DNA of 64,000 nucleotides from Candidatus Mycalebacterium zealandia (GTDB lineage: Bacteria; Desulfobacterota_D; UBA1144; Nemesobacterales; Mycalebacteriaceae), in NCBI GenBank assembly GCA_014075295.1, contig CP046180.1:1098548-1162547 (forward strand). The letters are read 5' to 3'. The stretch's first letter is position 1, and each line of letters opens with the position of its first letter. Below are positions 1 to 7,416 of this stretch, piece by piece. The position numbers and the translations under genes were made by a program. Under the pieces are notes generated by a model. It saw nothing but the letters and a program-made list of their open reading frames with translations. It did no database searches and had not been told where the DNA came from.

Positions 1-636
1 GAAAAACTCAAAAAAGACGCGAAGGTTGAAATCATCTTTCTTGAATCCTCAGACGAAACGCTCGTAAAACGTTACGGTGAAACGCGCAGAAACCACCCTC
101 TCTCCAGAGACGGAAACATCACAGACGGCATAAAAAAAGAGAGAGCCCTGCTTGAAAACCTCAAACAGAAAGCCGACCTGATTATTGACACAAGCGGACT
201 CAATCCGCACGAACTCAGAGAGCACCCGTCGCTTCGCGCCGCCGGGGGCGAAACGGGCGAAATCCGTGTAAACATAACCTCATTCGGATTCAAGCACGGC
301 CACCCGCCCGACGCGGACATGATGTTTGACGTACGCATGCTGCCAAACCCGAACTTCACGCCCGAACTCAAACCCCTTGACGGCAAAGACAAAAGAATCA
401 GGGATTTTGTTTTTTCGGACACGGGCGGCGAGGGTTTTCTTGACAAAGCGGCGGACATAATTGATTTTGTAGTCGGTCTTTACAAAAGTAAAGACAAGCT
501 TTATCTGAATGTCGCCATCGGTTGCACGGGGGGAAAGCACAGGTCCGTCTCGGTTGCCGAGAGGCTCGGGAAAAGGCTGAAAGGTTCCGTTAAAGAGGTA
601 CGGGTTGCGCACAGAGACATCGGGAAGAACAAATGA
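1..636 (+). CDS. rapZ: RapZ/YvcJ family RNase adapter and nucleotide-binding protein (5' end outside window)
   Basis: The reading frame is open from the first base, so the N-terminal P-loop half lies outside the window; 211 codons are visible. What remains is the C-terminal RapZ domain, with the signatures SFGFKHGHP (near visible codon 94) and GCTGGKHRSV (near codon 174). Family members bind nucleotides and in enterobacteria control GlmZ/GlmS amino-sugar synthesis by delivering a small RNA to RNase E; in other phyla the role is less clear. The stop overlaps the next start by 4 bp (ATGA), so it is translationally coupled to a PTS IIA gene. That pairing is common for rapZ (often with hprK/ptsN) and suggests nitrogen- or carbon-related PTS regulation. 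Identity is confident, the exact target is not. Confidence 0.93.
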   Translation, partial: EKLKKDAKVEIIFLESSDETLVKRYGETRRNHPLSRDGNITDGIKKERALLENLKQKADLIIDTSGLNPHELREHPSLRAAGGETGEIRVNITSFGFKHGHPPDADMMFDVRMLPNPNFTPELKPLDGKDKRIRDFVFSDTGGEGFLDKAADIIDFVVGLYKSKDKLYLNVAIGCTGGKHRSVSVAERLGKRLKGSVKEVRVAHRDIGKNK

Positions 637-1055
637 AACTGATACTTGTCGTAACGCACGGGGAACTCGCTTTTGAGCTTATAAAAACCGTTGAATTCGT
701 TCTCGGCGAAAAACCCGCCGTTGAAATCAAAGGCGTTTCCTTTGTTCCGAAAGGCGGATTTGACATGCTCTCCGGAGAGATAGAAAAACACCTGCGCGGC
801 AATAAAAAAGACACAATCATTTTGACCGATATGTTCGGTGGAACGCCGTCAAACGTCAGCCTGACTTTTCTTGACCCCGGCAAGGTGGAAGTCGTAACCG
901 GAGTAAACCTGCCGATGCTTTTGAAACTTGCCACGCTGAAAACCGGTATTTCTCTTGAAAAAGCCGTGGAAGCAACAAAAAAAGCGGGACGCGAAAATAT
1001 AGTTTCCGCGAGTGGAATCTTGAGTTCAAAACAGGGAGCAAAGGAAGAAAAATGA
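633..1055 (+). CDS. PTS system IIA component, mannose (EIIA-Man) family
   Basis: This 140-aa protein is a single IIA domain. His9 in VVTHGELA is the expected phospho-acceptor, and D66-N74 (DMFGGTPSN) is the conserved active-site loop of the mannose-family IIA fold. No IIB, IIC or IID subunits are encoded nearby, so it is more likely a regulatory phosphocarrier than part of a sugar transporter. This is the usual situation in bacteria that keep rapZ, IIA-Man and HPr but no permease. It overlaps rapZ upstream and the following small gene downstream by 4 bp each, which implies one polycistronic message. The last ~15 residues are polar and lysine-rich and probably disordered. Confidence 0.9.
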   Translation: MKLILVVTHGELAFELIKTVEFVLGEKPAVEIKGVSFVPKGGFDMLSGEIEKHLRGNKKDTIILTDMFGGTPSNVSLTFLDPGKVEVVTGVNLPMLLKLATLKTGISLEKAVEATKKAGRENIVSASGILSSKQGAKEEK

Positions 1056-1381
1056 CCGAAGAACAGTTCAACAAAGCCGTTGAGAAGTGGAAAAACTTCA
1101 TACTGAAGGGACCTCTCGCCGAATACACGCTTGAAATTGATCCGAAAATTCTGAAAGAGTTTGCCGCAGTCGCGCTGTTTCTGGATATTCAGACCATAAG
1201 GGCGTCCGGCAACGAAGAAAAATTCTACGAGGGCTACCGCGAAGCGTCCTCGGACATTTTGAAATTCATGGGGATTGAGATGTTTCAGGACGATAACAAG
1301 AAAAAAATCGCGTTGGTGCCCTCATCTTACGACCCCGAAGCCCGGACGCGCCTCGCCCGCTCAATGTGGGGAGATGTTTAG
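1052..1381 (+). CDS. Hypothetical 109-aa protein in the rapZ-PTS operon
   Basis: I do not recognise this family. The protein is 109 aa, soluble, rich in charged residues and predicted mostly helical from the sequence pattern, with no membrane segment or signal peptide. It is kept as real because it starts with ATGA overlapping the PTS IIA stop, has the codon use of its neighbours and fills the space between two clear genes. Its last 16 bp overlap the first possible ATG of the HAD phosphatase gene, so it belongs to the same operon. A role linked to PTS or RapZ signalling is only suggested by position. Confidence 0.7.
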   Translation: MTEEQFNKAVEKWKNFILKGPLAEYTLEIDPKILKEFAAVALFLDIQTIRASGNEEKFYEGYREASSDILKFMGIEMFQDDNKKKIALVPSSYDPEARTRLARSMWGDV

Positions 1382-2205
1382 GCGCGGGGCCGGCAAGGAC
1401 CCCTTTGCGACTCGTTGATAAATTTGACGCTTTTGTCATAGACCTTGACGGAACGGTGGTTTCGGGACCCACCCCCGTTAAGGGCGTGGCGGGCGCGCTC
1501 AAAAAACTGCGTAAAACCGGAAAACCGTTTCTGTTCGCGACAAACAACTCCCGGCTCACGCCCGCGGGATGGGCAAAACGCCTGAAAGAAACCGGAATAG
1601 AGGCGCGGGCGGGCGAGATTGTAACATCGGCGGGATCAACCGCGCGCTTCATAACGCGCAAATTCAAAAATCCGGAATCAAAAAAAGCGTTTGTTTCGGC
1701 AAGTCGCGCGCTTGTGTCGGAAATAAAGAAAACGGGAATTCGTATTGTCGGGGCGGACGAAGCCGCGCGCGGATGCGACGTTGTAATTATCGGCGGGTAC
1801 ACGGGTTTCGGTTATCAAGACATCGCCGCGGCGGGAACGGCGATAATAAAAGGGGCTGATTTTCTCGCCACAAATTCAAATTTCGTCTATCCCGCGCGGG
1901 ACGGGCGTTTTATGCCGGCAACCGGCGCGCTTACCGCCGCCATAGAGAAAGTTGCGCGCAAAAAACCCGTCATCACCGGAAAACCGCATCCGGACATTTT
2001 CAGAATCTGCCGTGAAATTCTCCGCGTTGCCGCCGGCAGAACGGCGGTTATCGGGGACAGCCTCAAAACCGATATAAAAGGCGGAAAAAATGCCGGAATG
2101 AAAACAGTTTTGACGCTCACGGGAATTTCATCGCGAGCGGACGCGAAAAAATCCCGCCACAAACCGGACTACATCATAAAAGATATGTCGGAACTGTTCC
2201 GCTAA
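1366..2205 (+). CDS. HAD-superfamily phosphatase, subfamily IIA (NagD/phosphoglycolate-phosphatase-like)
   Basis: The protein shows all HAD motifs: the nucleophile motif DLDGT (D26/D28 counted from the first ATG), motif II in FATNNS, the substrate-side signature GKPHPDIF and the metal-binding GDSLKTDIKGGKNAG. The large C2 cap inserted between motifs II and III makes it class IIA, like NagD and phosphoglycolate phosphatases. It should remove phosphate from small metabolites in the cytosol; the substrate cannot be read from sequence. The ATG at 1366 gives 279 aa and overlaps the preceding gene. A TTG at 1405, 5 nt after AAGGA, gives 266 aa starting just before the core motif and may be the true start. 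The downstream boundary is the AT-rich toxin-antitoxin islet. Confidence 0.88.
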   Translation: MGRCLGAGPARTPLRLVDKFDAFVIDLDGTVVSGPTPVKGVAGALKKLRKTGKPFLFATNNSRLTPAGWAKRLKETGIEARAGEIVTSAGSTARFITRKFKNPESKKAFVSASRALVSEIKKTGIRIVGADEAARGCDVVIIGGYTGFGYQDIAAAGTAIIKGADFLATNSNFVYPARDGRFMPATGALTAAIEKVARKKPVITGKPHPDIFRICREILRVAAGRTAVIGDSLKTDIKGGKNAGMKTVLTLTGISSRADAKKSRHKPDYIIKDMSELFR

Positions 2206-2240
2206 TTATTTCGTCTCTCAAGAAAATGTCCGTATGCGCA

Positions 2241-2290
2241 AATTGATTAAAGATGTGCTGATTGGATGAGAAATTTATCTTTCAGAAGTT
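2241..2290. repeat. Left copy of a ~47-bp imperfect direct repeat flanking the toxin-antitoxin islet
   Basis: The segment matches 3229-3275 at about 37 of 45 aligned positions, with three small gaps. Its core AAAGATGTGCTGATTGG (2249-2265) differs from the other copy by one base. Read on the + strand, both copies end an open frame with the residues LIKDVLIG or LLKDVLIG and a stop, so the repeat may be the decayed 3' end of an accessory gene. The right edge of this copy runs into the 3' end of the HTH protein gene. Confidence 0.6.
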
Positions 2291-2739
2291 ACGCTCATTT
2301 CAAACCGCAGATTTAGAAGAGAAGCCACCTTGTAGATTTGGCTCAGATTTTTATTCACCAACGCCGGATTGAGCAACCGCTGAATCTGATTGTCTGAAGT
2401 TTTCAGACAGCGAGCCAGATGTTTTTTTGACACTTTCTTGCGGGAAAGTTCCTTGTTGATGCGGGCAATGATGTGTTCAATATGATCCTGAAGCATATAT
2501 TCGGGGTCTTTTATCAAAAAAAGCGGTTGGTCGGACGGCATATAGTCCGCCGTGCCATCTTCAAAACGCATTCCCAAAGACCTGTTTCCCGTCTCCTTAT
2601 CAACCCATACCTCTTGAATGCCCTTGCTTATGCCAAGAGAACCGTAATGGACTGTCGCCTCTTTGCCAGTCGCATAGATGACATTAATCTCTTTTTTCCT
2701 ATTGGAAAAAGTTGCTGATTTGATTTTAGGAACACTCAT
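2275..2739 (-). CDS. Antitoxin-like protein with C-terminal helix-turn-helix, partner of DUF4160 protein
   Basis: This 154-aa protein has a beta-rich N-terminal part (about residues 1-75) loosely like DUF2442. Its C-terminal part (about 95-150) has an XRE/Cro-like helix-turn-helix around SKKHLARCLKTSDNQIQRLL. It follows the DUF4160 gene with a 4-bp stop/start overlap. DUF4160-DUF2442 pairs are widespread and are treated as putative type II toxin-antitoxin modules; the DNA-binding member would be the antitoxin and autoregulator. The region is clearly more AT-rich than the flanking genes, and direct repeats bracket the islet, so it was probably acquired. Assignment as antitoxin is inference from pairing and the HTH. 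Confidence 0.75.
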   Translation of the reverse strand: MSVPKIKSATFSNRKKEINVIYATGKEATVHYGSLGISKGIQEVWVDKETGNRSLGMRFEDGTADYMPSDQPLFLIKDPEYMLQDHIEHIIARINKELSRKKVSKKHLARCLKTSDNQIQRLLNPALVNKNLSQIYKVASLLNLRFEMSVTSER

Positions 2740-2930
2740 ATCCTGCCCTCCTTAATAAGATCGAGAAGAATTTTTCTTAGCCTTCCGTTCATGTTTCCGC
2801 TCAAAATCTCCATTCCCGGAACGGCGACTTTGGCAACGGCTTCGCCATCTTTGTATATGTGAACATGCTTCGGCTGATGGTCTCCCACCCACCATTCAAT
2901 GATGTAGCCGCCACGCTTTTCTCGTCCCAT
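2736..2930 (-). CDS. DUF4160 domain protein, putative toxin-antitoxin partner
   Basis: This 64-aa protein carries the DUF4160 signature: an N-terminal beta strand, then GDHQPKHVHIYKDG (H18-H23 region), then a C-terminal leucine-rich helix. DUF4160 proteins are small and are normally encoded directly upstream of a DUF2442/HTH protein, exactly as here. The biochemical activity of the family is not established. The start is the first ATG of the operon and lies about 10 bp from a 16-bp palindrome that could be the operator. The gene has low GC compared with the neighbouring phosphatase and reductase genes. Confidence 0.78.
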   Translation of the reverse strand: MGREKRGGYIIEWWVGDHQPKHVHIYKDGEAVAKVAVPGMEILSGNMNGRLRKILLDLIKEGRI

Positions 2931-2939
2931 TGAGAGACG

Positions 2940-2955
2940 CTACTATATTTAGTAG
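2940..2955. promoter_or_regulatory. Perfect 16-bp inverted repeat, putative operator of the DUF4160/HTH operon
   Basis: The sequence CTACTATATTTAGTAG has two perfect 6-bp arms around a 4-bp centre. It lies 9 bp upstream of the DUF4160 start on the minus strand, where autoregulated toxin-antitoxin operons normally have their operator. The minus strand here also contains TATAGT, a possible -10 element. Function is inferred from position and symmetry. Confidence 0.45.
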
Positions 2956-3019
2956 TGGTTGTCTATATTGAGTGAAAGAAAATCCGGGAAAAATCTATCT
3001 CTAAATGTTCCGCTGTTGA

Positions 3020-3126
3020 CCTTGAAAGTTGCAGTCCAACCGCTTCTTTCAAACTGTCAATTGCATCTCAACATTGTCTCCGTAACTGGAAACATCGCCT
3101 TCCTGCCAGATTAAAGCATTAAACAT
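3020..3126 (-). pseudogene. Decayed HicB-like antitoxin gene
   Basis: Reading the minus strand from 3126 gives MFNALIWQEGD followed by VSSYGDNVE, the N-terminal pattern of HicB/UPF0150 antitoxins, but the usual middle strand (YVA-x-CPEL) is missing. After a frameshift the pattern resumes as DSLKEAVGLQL, matching the family's helix. A stop interrupts the first frame. This looks like a dead antitoxin with an internal deletion and a frameshift. No HicA toxin is visible. The recognition rests on a short conserved pattern, so confidence is moderate. Apart from this, the palindrome and the repeat, I see nothing coding in 2931-3276. Confidence 0.5.
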
Positions 3127-3228
3127 TATTTGTTGCATAAATCTGATTGCCTCCGACAAACAAGCACGAAAATCATAGTTATGGCATGTTTAGGTTTCAA
3201 TAGCCACTAAAAAACTCGTTTCCGTTTG

Positions 3229-3275
3229 AACTGCTCAAAGATGTTCTGATTGGGTAGAAATTTTATCAGAACTTT
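3229..3275. repeat. Right copy of the ~47-bp imperfect direct repeat flanking the toxin-antitoxin islet
   Basis: This is the better preserved partner of 2241-2290, lying between the decayed HicB-like gene and the ccr stop codon. It contains a perfect hairpin (see the terminator entry) and, on the + strand, the end of an open frame FELLKDVLIG followed by TAG at 3254-3256. The other copy has lost the perfect hairpin through small insertions. Confidence 0.6.
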
Positions 3276-3277
3276 TT
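3243..3277 (+). terminator. Hairpin with T-tract, possible terminator at the ccr 3' end
   Basis: The arms GTTCTGAT (3243-3250) and ATCAGAAC (3265-3272) pair perfectly around a 14-nt loop and are followed on the + strand by five T residues (3273-3277). It would stop + strand transcription reaching the ccr stop codon. On the minus strand it lies just after the ccr stop but lacks a strong T-tract. It falls within the right repeat copy. Confidence 0.4.
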
Positions 3278-4524
3278 CACCCCTTTCTCGTCTCCTCCTG
3301 ATTCTTCAAACCCGTTTTCGGCGCCTGAACAAGAACCGCCATTTTCCCCGAATGTTTGTTTTCATACATATTCTGGTGCGCAAGCGGAATGTCCTTGTAT
3401 TCAAAAATCTCCGACATCACGGGGTTGATAATTCCCTTGTGAACAAGCGCGTTCGCCCGAATGCATTCAAGAGCGTTCGCGAAATGCGAGCCGAGAATTT
3501 TTTTCTGGTGCATCCACAGATAGCGCACATCAAACATGCATTCATAACCCGTTGTGCCGGCGCAAATCACAATCCGCCCGAAGCGGTTGCACACAAAAAC
3601 GCTTGTCGGAAAAGTCCCCTCGCCCGGATGCTCAAAAACAACGTTGGGGTTTTTCCTCTCGCCCATAATTTCCCAAATCGCCTTGCCGAATTTCTTTGTG
3701 TCTTCCAGCCGCGCTTTTTTGCGCTCCGGCGTTTCGTCCTTTGAATACATCAAATCCGGAAAATCCCGCCGGTTTATTGTTCCCTTCGCGCCGAGTTCCA
3801 TGCACATCTTCGCCTTTTCTTCCGAAGAAACAATCGCGATGCAGTCCGCGCCCATCATTTTGCAAATCTGTATGGCAAAAACGCCGAGTCCGCCCGCGCC
3901 GCCCCAGATAAGAGCGAGTTCGCCGGGCTCAATTTTGCATTGTGAAACAAGCATCCTGTAAGCCGTGAAATAACACAGCCCGTAAGACGCCGCCGCCTCC
4001 CATGCCAGATGAGCCGGTTTTGAAAGAACCTGCTGAGCCTGCACGCAGGTGAACTGCGCGAAAGAGCCGTTGGGCGTCTCGTAGCCCCAAATCTGGTCGC
4101 CCGCGTTCACCATCGGGTCGTAAGTAATAAAATCAGCGTTGCTTTTTGTGAGTTTGCCGTGGTCGGGGCCCTCAACGTTGCAGTGGATAATGACCTCATC
4201 GCCGATTTTCCAACTTTTCACATTTGAACCGACAGCCCAGACAATTCCCGCCGCGTCGCTACCCGCGATATGAAAATCCTGCTTGTGAATATCAAGCACG
4301 GAAATCGGCTCGCCGAGCCCCGCCCAAACTCCGTTGAAATTAACGCCCGCCGCCATAACAAGCACAAGAACCTCATCCGGTCCCGGTTGAGGAACGGGCA
4401 CTTCCTCCTCCTGAAAAGATTTCATCGGCTCACCGTGCCGCTCTTTGCGTATCAGCCACGCCTTCATCATCTCCGGCATTTCGCCGATTTCGGGAAGCGT
4501 CCCGAGTTCAAAAACTTTTGGCAT
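3277..4524 (-). CDS. ccr: Crotonyl-CoA carboxylase/reductase
   Basis: This 415-aa medium-chain dehydrogenase/reductase catalyses NADPH-dependent reductive carboxylation of crotonyl-CoA to ethylmalonyl-CoA. Family-specific signatures are NFNGVWAGLGEP in the catalytic domain, the Rossmann motif GGAGGLGVFAIQ, FEHPGEGTFPTS, and GSHFAN, which carries the histidine of the CO2-binding pocket. These distinguish it from plain quinone or acryloyl-CoA reductases. It is the defining enzyme of the ethylmalonyl-CoA pathway, and the mutase acting on its product after epimerisation is at 42430-44433. It lies 16 bp downstream of trpS on the same strand, so they may be co-transcribed. The last 10 residues are charged and non-conserved. 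The AT-rich islet begins directly after it. Confidence 0.93.
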   Translation of the reverse strand: MPKVFELGTLPEIGEMPEMMKAWLIRKERHGEPMKSFQEEEVPVPQPGPDEVLVLVMAAGVNFNGVWAGLGEPISVLDIHKQDFHIAGSDAAGIVWAVGSNVKSWKIGDEVIIHCNVEGPDHGKLTKSNADFITYDPMVNAGDQIWGYETPNGSFAQFTCVQAQQVLSKPAHLAWEAAASYGLCYFTAYRMLVSQCKIEPGELALIWGGAGGLGVFAIQICKMMGADCIAIVSSEEKAKMCMELGAKGTINRRDFPDLMYSKDETPERKKARLEDTKKFGKAIWEIMGERKNPNVVFEHPGEGTFPTSVFVCNRFGRIVICAGTTGYECMFDVRYLWMHQKKILGSHFANALECIRANALVHKGIINPVMSEIFEYKDIPLAHQNMYENKHSGKMAVLVQAPKTGLKNQEETRKG

Positions 4525-4540
4525 ATTTATTTCCCCCTTT

Positions 4541-5542
4541 TTACGGATTAAACAAACCCGTTTTTTTAATTATCTCCTCAATATGTTCATTAGCGCTTTC
4601 ATTCGCTTTCGCCGTTCCATGCCTCAAAATATCGCGCACATCATCGGGGCGTTTTTCAAATTCCGCCCTTTTCTCCCGAAACGGCTCCAGAACCGCGTTT
4701 ATCGCTTTGGCAAGTTTCTGTTTTACCTCAACATCGCCCACCGCGCCCTTGCGGTAACGGTCTTTCAAGTCTTCAATTTCCTCAACATCGGGATTAAAGG
4801 CGTCGTGATATTCAAAAACCGGATTCCCCTCAACCGTGCCGGGAATATCCGCCCTTACGCGCTTGGGGTCGGTAAACATTCCGCCCACTTTTTTGTTCAC
4901 CTCTTTTTCCGTGTCGGACAGATAAATACAGTTGTTGAGACTTTTGCTCATCTTGCGGTCGCCGTCCAGCCCGACAAGGCGTGAGACCCTGCTGATTACC
5001 GGCTCCGGCTCCTCAAACATTTCGCCGTAAAGCGAATTGAACCTGCGGGCGAGTTCGCGCGTGAGTTCAATGTGGCTGAGCTGGTCTTCACCGACCGGCA
5101 CCTTTGTCGCCTTGAAAACCAGTATGTCCGAAGCCATAAGCACCGGATAGCCGAGCAACCCCACCGAATACGCCTCGCCGACTCCCAAATCCTGAATCTT
5201 TTCTTTGAGCGTGGGAATTCTGCCGCAACGCGGAACCGAACACAGCATGGACAAAATCACGTTCAGGCGCGATATGGCGGAAATCTGCGACTGAATGTAG
5301 AAAACCGATTTTTCGGGATTCATTCCCACCGAAAGCCAGTCCGTTACCATTTCAAGCGTGCTTTTCTCCACCTCGCCCGTTTTGTCAAAATGGGTTGTGA
5401 GCATGTGCAGGTCGGCAACGAGAAAAAAACACGCGTATTGGTCCTGAAACTTCAGGCGGTTCTCAAGTGAGCCGGCAAGATGCCCCAGATGGAGCCGCCC
5501 GGTCGGTCTGTCGCCGGTTACAAGTATGTGTTTGTCCGCCAT
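4541..5542 (-). CDS. trpS: Tryptophan-tRNA ligase
   Basis: This 333-aa class I aminoacyl-tRNA synthetase joins tryptophan to tRNA-Trp. The two ATP-binding signatures are present: HLGH at residues 18-21 and KMSKS at 197-201, and the length is normal for bacterial TrpRS. The substrate-binding region includes the expected VGEDQ (149-153). The start ATG gives an N-terminus (KHILVTGDRPTGRLHLGH) that matches the family without extension. It is transcribed divergently from the sulfite reductase gene with about 90 bp between the two starts. Confidence 0.96.
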   Translation of the reverse strand: MADKHILVTGDRPTGRLHLGHLAGSLENRLKFQDQYACFFLVADLHMLTTHFDKTGEVEKSTLEMVTDWLSVGMNPEKSVFYIQSQISAISRLNVILSMLCSVPRCGRIPTLKEKIQDLGVGEAYSVGLLGYPVLMASDILVFKATKVPVGEDQLSHIELTRELARRFNSLYGEMFEEPEPVISRVSRLVGLDGDRKMSKSLNNCIYLSDTEKEVNKKVGGMFTDPKRVRADIPGTVEGNPVFEYHDAFNPDVEEIEDLKDRYRKGAVGDVEVKQKLAKAINAVLEPFREKRAEFEKRPDDVRDILRHGTAKANESANEHIEEIIKKTGLFNP

Positions 5543-5632
5543 TTTGAGCGTTTATGCTACTCGGACGGGCGCAAAACCGCAAAATCCCCGCGCAGATTTT
5601 CAGTTATAATGTCGCCTCGGAGGAGCGTAAGA

Positions 5633-7342
5633 GTGTCCGAAGAAAAAAAATCCAAAGTAGAAGCAATCAAGGAAAAGAGCGACTATCTGCGCGGAAACAT
5701 AAGCGAGACGCTCAAAGGCGATGACTCGCATTTTACCGAAGAAGACTACCAACTTCTGAAATTTCACGGAATTTACCAGCAGGACGACCGGGATGTGCGC
5801 CAGCAACTGAAAAAAGAGGGCAAAGAGCGCAAATATATGTTCATGGTGCGCACAAAAAACCCCGGCGGCGGTGAACTTTCACCGCAACAGTGGGAGGCGC
5901 TTTGCGAAGCGGGGGAAAAATACGCAAACGGCACTTTGAGAATCACAACGCGCCAGACCATTCAGTTTCACGGAATCGGAAAGGACAACCTGAAAAACGC
6001 GATGCGGTACCTGAATGAAAATTTTGTGCCCACAAACGGCGCGTGCGGAGACGTGAACAGAAACACGATGGCGGGTCCCGTTTCGGACATCACCGGTTCG
6101 GGCGCGTTCAACGCGCAGGAACTTGCGCGCGAAATCTCCGAAAACCTGTCGTTCAAAACAACCGCCTACTACGATGTCTGGATGGACGGCGAGATGATGA
6201 CAAAAGACGAACCGCCGCCAAGCAATGAAATTGAGCCGATGTATGGAAAGGCGTATCTGCCGCGTAAATTCAAAATCGGCATAGCGGAAGAGCACGACAA
6301 CTCTGTGGACGTTCACACGAACGACATAGGCGTAGTTCCCGTTATCAACGGCGAACTGAAAGGTTTTAATATTCTGGTCGGCGGCGGTCTTGGCAGCCAC
6401 CACAGGCAGAAACGCACGTTCCCGCGCCTCGCGGACCCGCTCGGTTTCGTCAGCGAAGACAAAGTCCACGACACGCTGAAAGCCATATTAGAGTTTCAAA
6501 GAGACAACGGCGACAGAACAGATCGCAAACACGCACGCATGAAATACGTTGTTGAGGAATGGGGAATTGACAAAGTGCGCTCCGAGATTGAAAAACGGGT
6601 CGGTTTCAAGTTTGAGCCCGTAACCGAATTCACTCTGCGCCAGCCCGAAAATCACCTCGGCTGGCACACACAAAGCGACCCCGAATTAATGTATGTCGGC
6701 ATATTTGTTGAAAACGGCAGAATTAAAGACACATCCGGAAATCGGACAAAAACCTGCATAAGGGAAATTGTGAAGGAATACGGAGCGGGCGTCCGGCTGA
6801 CCGCTCTTCAAAACATCATTCTTTCGGGCATTCCGAAAAACAAAAAGGACGAAATCTCAGCGCGGCTTGAATCGGCGGGCGTCAAAACGGAGGACGAATA
6901 CTCAAAAATCCGCCTGAACTCAATGGCATGCCCCGCTCTGCCCACCTGCGGGCTCGCGCTTGCCGAAGCCGAAAGATATATGCCGGACCTAATTTCCGAA
7001 CTTGAAAAAATGGGATACGGCGACGAGAACATCAAAATCAGAATGAGCGGCTGTCCGAATTCGTGCTCGCGCCCGCCCACTTCGGAAATCGGGCTTATTG
7101 GGGCGTCTCCGGGGAAATACAACATCTACCTCGGCGGCAATTTTGAGGGAACGCGCATGAACACGCTTTACGAGGAGATGGTTTCCGAAAGCGAACTCGC
7201 GCCAAAAATCGCGGAGTTCATAGATTTTTACAGGGAAAACGGCAAAGATGGCGAAGCGTTCGGAGATTTCTGCGCTCGCGTGGGTTTTGACGAGATAAGA
7301 AAATCAACGCGCCCGGAGGGAGTCGAACCCCCAACCTCCTGA
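5633..7342 (+). CDS. cysI: Sulfite reductase hemoprotein (CysI-like, siroheme and 4Fe-4S)
   Basis: The protein reduces sulfite to sulfide for cysteine synthesis. Cys433 and Cys439 (CPALPTC) plus Cys474 and Cys478 (CPNSC) are the 4Fe-4S/siroheme ligands and lie almost exactly where E. coli CysI has them. Other shared patterns are SDYLRGNISETL, HGIYQQDDRD, ITTRQTIQFHGI and YLPRKFK. I choose the GTG at 5633 because GGAGGA sits 8 nt upstream and the product is then 569 aa, close to E. coli CysI (570 aa); an in-frame ATG at 5609 also exists. No CysJ flavoprotein is present in the window, so electrons may come from ferredoxin. The final ~12 codons run antisense through the tRNA-Arg gene, so the stop codon lies inside that tRNA. 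Confidence 0.92.
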   Translation: MSEEKKSKVEAIKEKSDYLRGNISETLKGDDSHFTEEDYQLLKFHGIYQQDDRDVRQQLKKEGKERKYMFMVRTKNPGGGELSPQQWEALCEAGEKYANGTLRITTRQTIQFHGIGKDNLKNAMRYLNENFVPTNGACGDVNRNTMAGPVSDITGSGAFNAQELAREISENLSFKTTAYYDVWMDGEMMTKDEPPPSNEIEPMYGKAYLPRKFKIGIAEEHDNSVDVHTNDIGVVPVINGELKGFNILVGGGLGSHHRQKRTFPRLADPLGFVSEDKVHDTLKAILEFQRDNGDRTDRKHARMKYVVEEWGIDKVRSEIEKRVGFKFEPVTEFTLRQPENHLGWHTQSDPELMYVGIFVENGRIKDTSGNRTKTCIREIVKEYGAGVRLTALQNIILSGIPKNKKDEISARLESAGVKTEDEYSKIRLNSMACPALPTCGLALAEAERYMPDLISELEKMGYGDENIKIRMSGCPNSCSRPPTSEIGLIGASPGKYNIYLGGNFEGTRMNTLYEEMVSESELAPKIAEFIDFYRENGKDGEAFGDFCARVGFDEIRKSTRPEGVEPPTS

Positions 7343-7381
7343 TCCGTAGTCAGACGCTCTGTCCAGTTGAGCTACGGGCGC
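7308..7381 (-). tRNA. tRNA-Arg (anticodon ACG)
   Basis: The minus strand folds as a standard cloverleaf. The acceptor arm GCGCCCG (7375-7381) pairs with CGGGCGC (7309-7315). The anticodon arm has loop CTACGGA with anticodon ACG, and the T arm is GGGGGTTCGACTCCCTC. No 3' CCA is encoded. A34 would be edited to inosine, so it reads CGU, CGC and CGA. The 3' 35 bp overlap the end of the sulfite reductase reading frame on the opposite strand. Confidence 0.95.
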
Positions 7382-7416
7382 TTGCAAGAGGGCTATTGTA
7401 TCAGAGATACGCGAAT

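Noticed and set aside
4445..4984. Long + strand open frame opposite ccr and trpS
   Set aside because: Both opposite genes are certain, and the frame crosses their boundary without features of its own.
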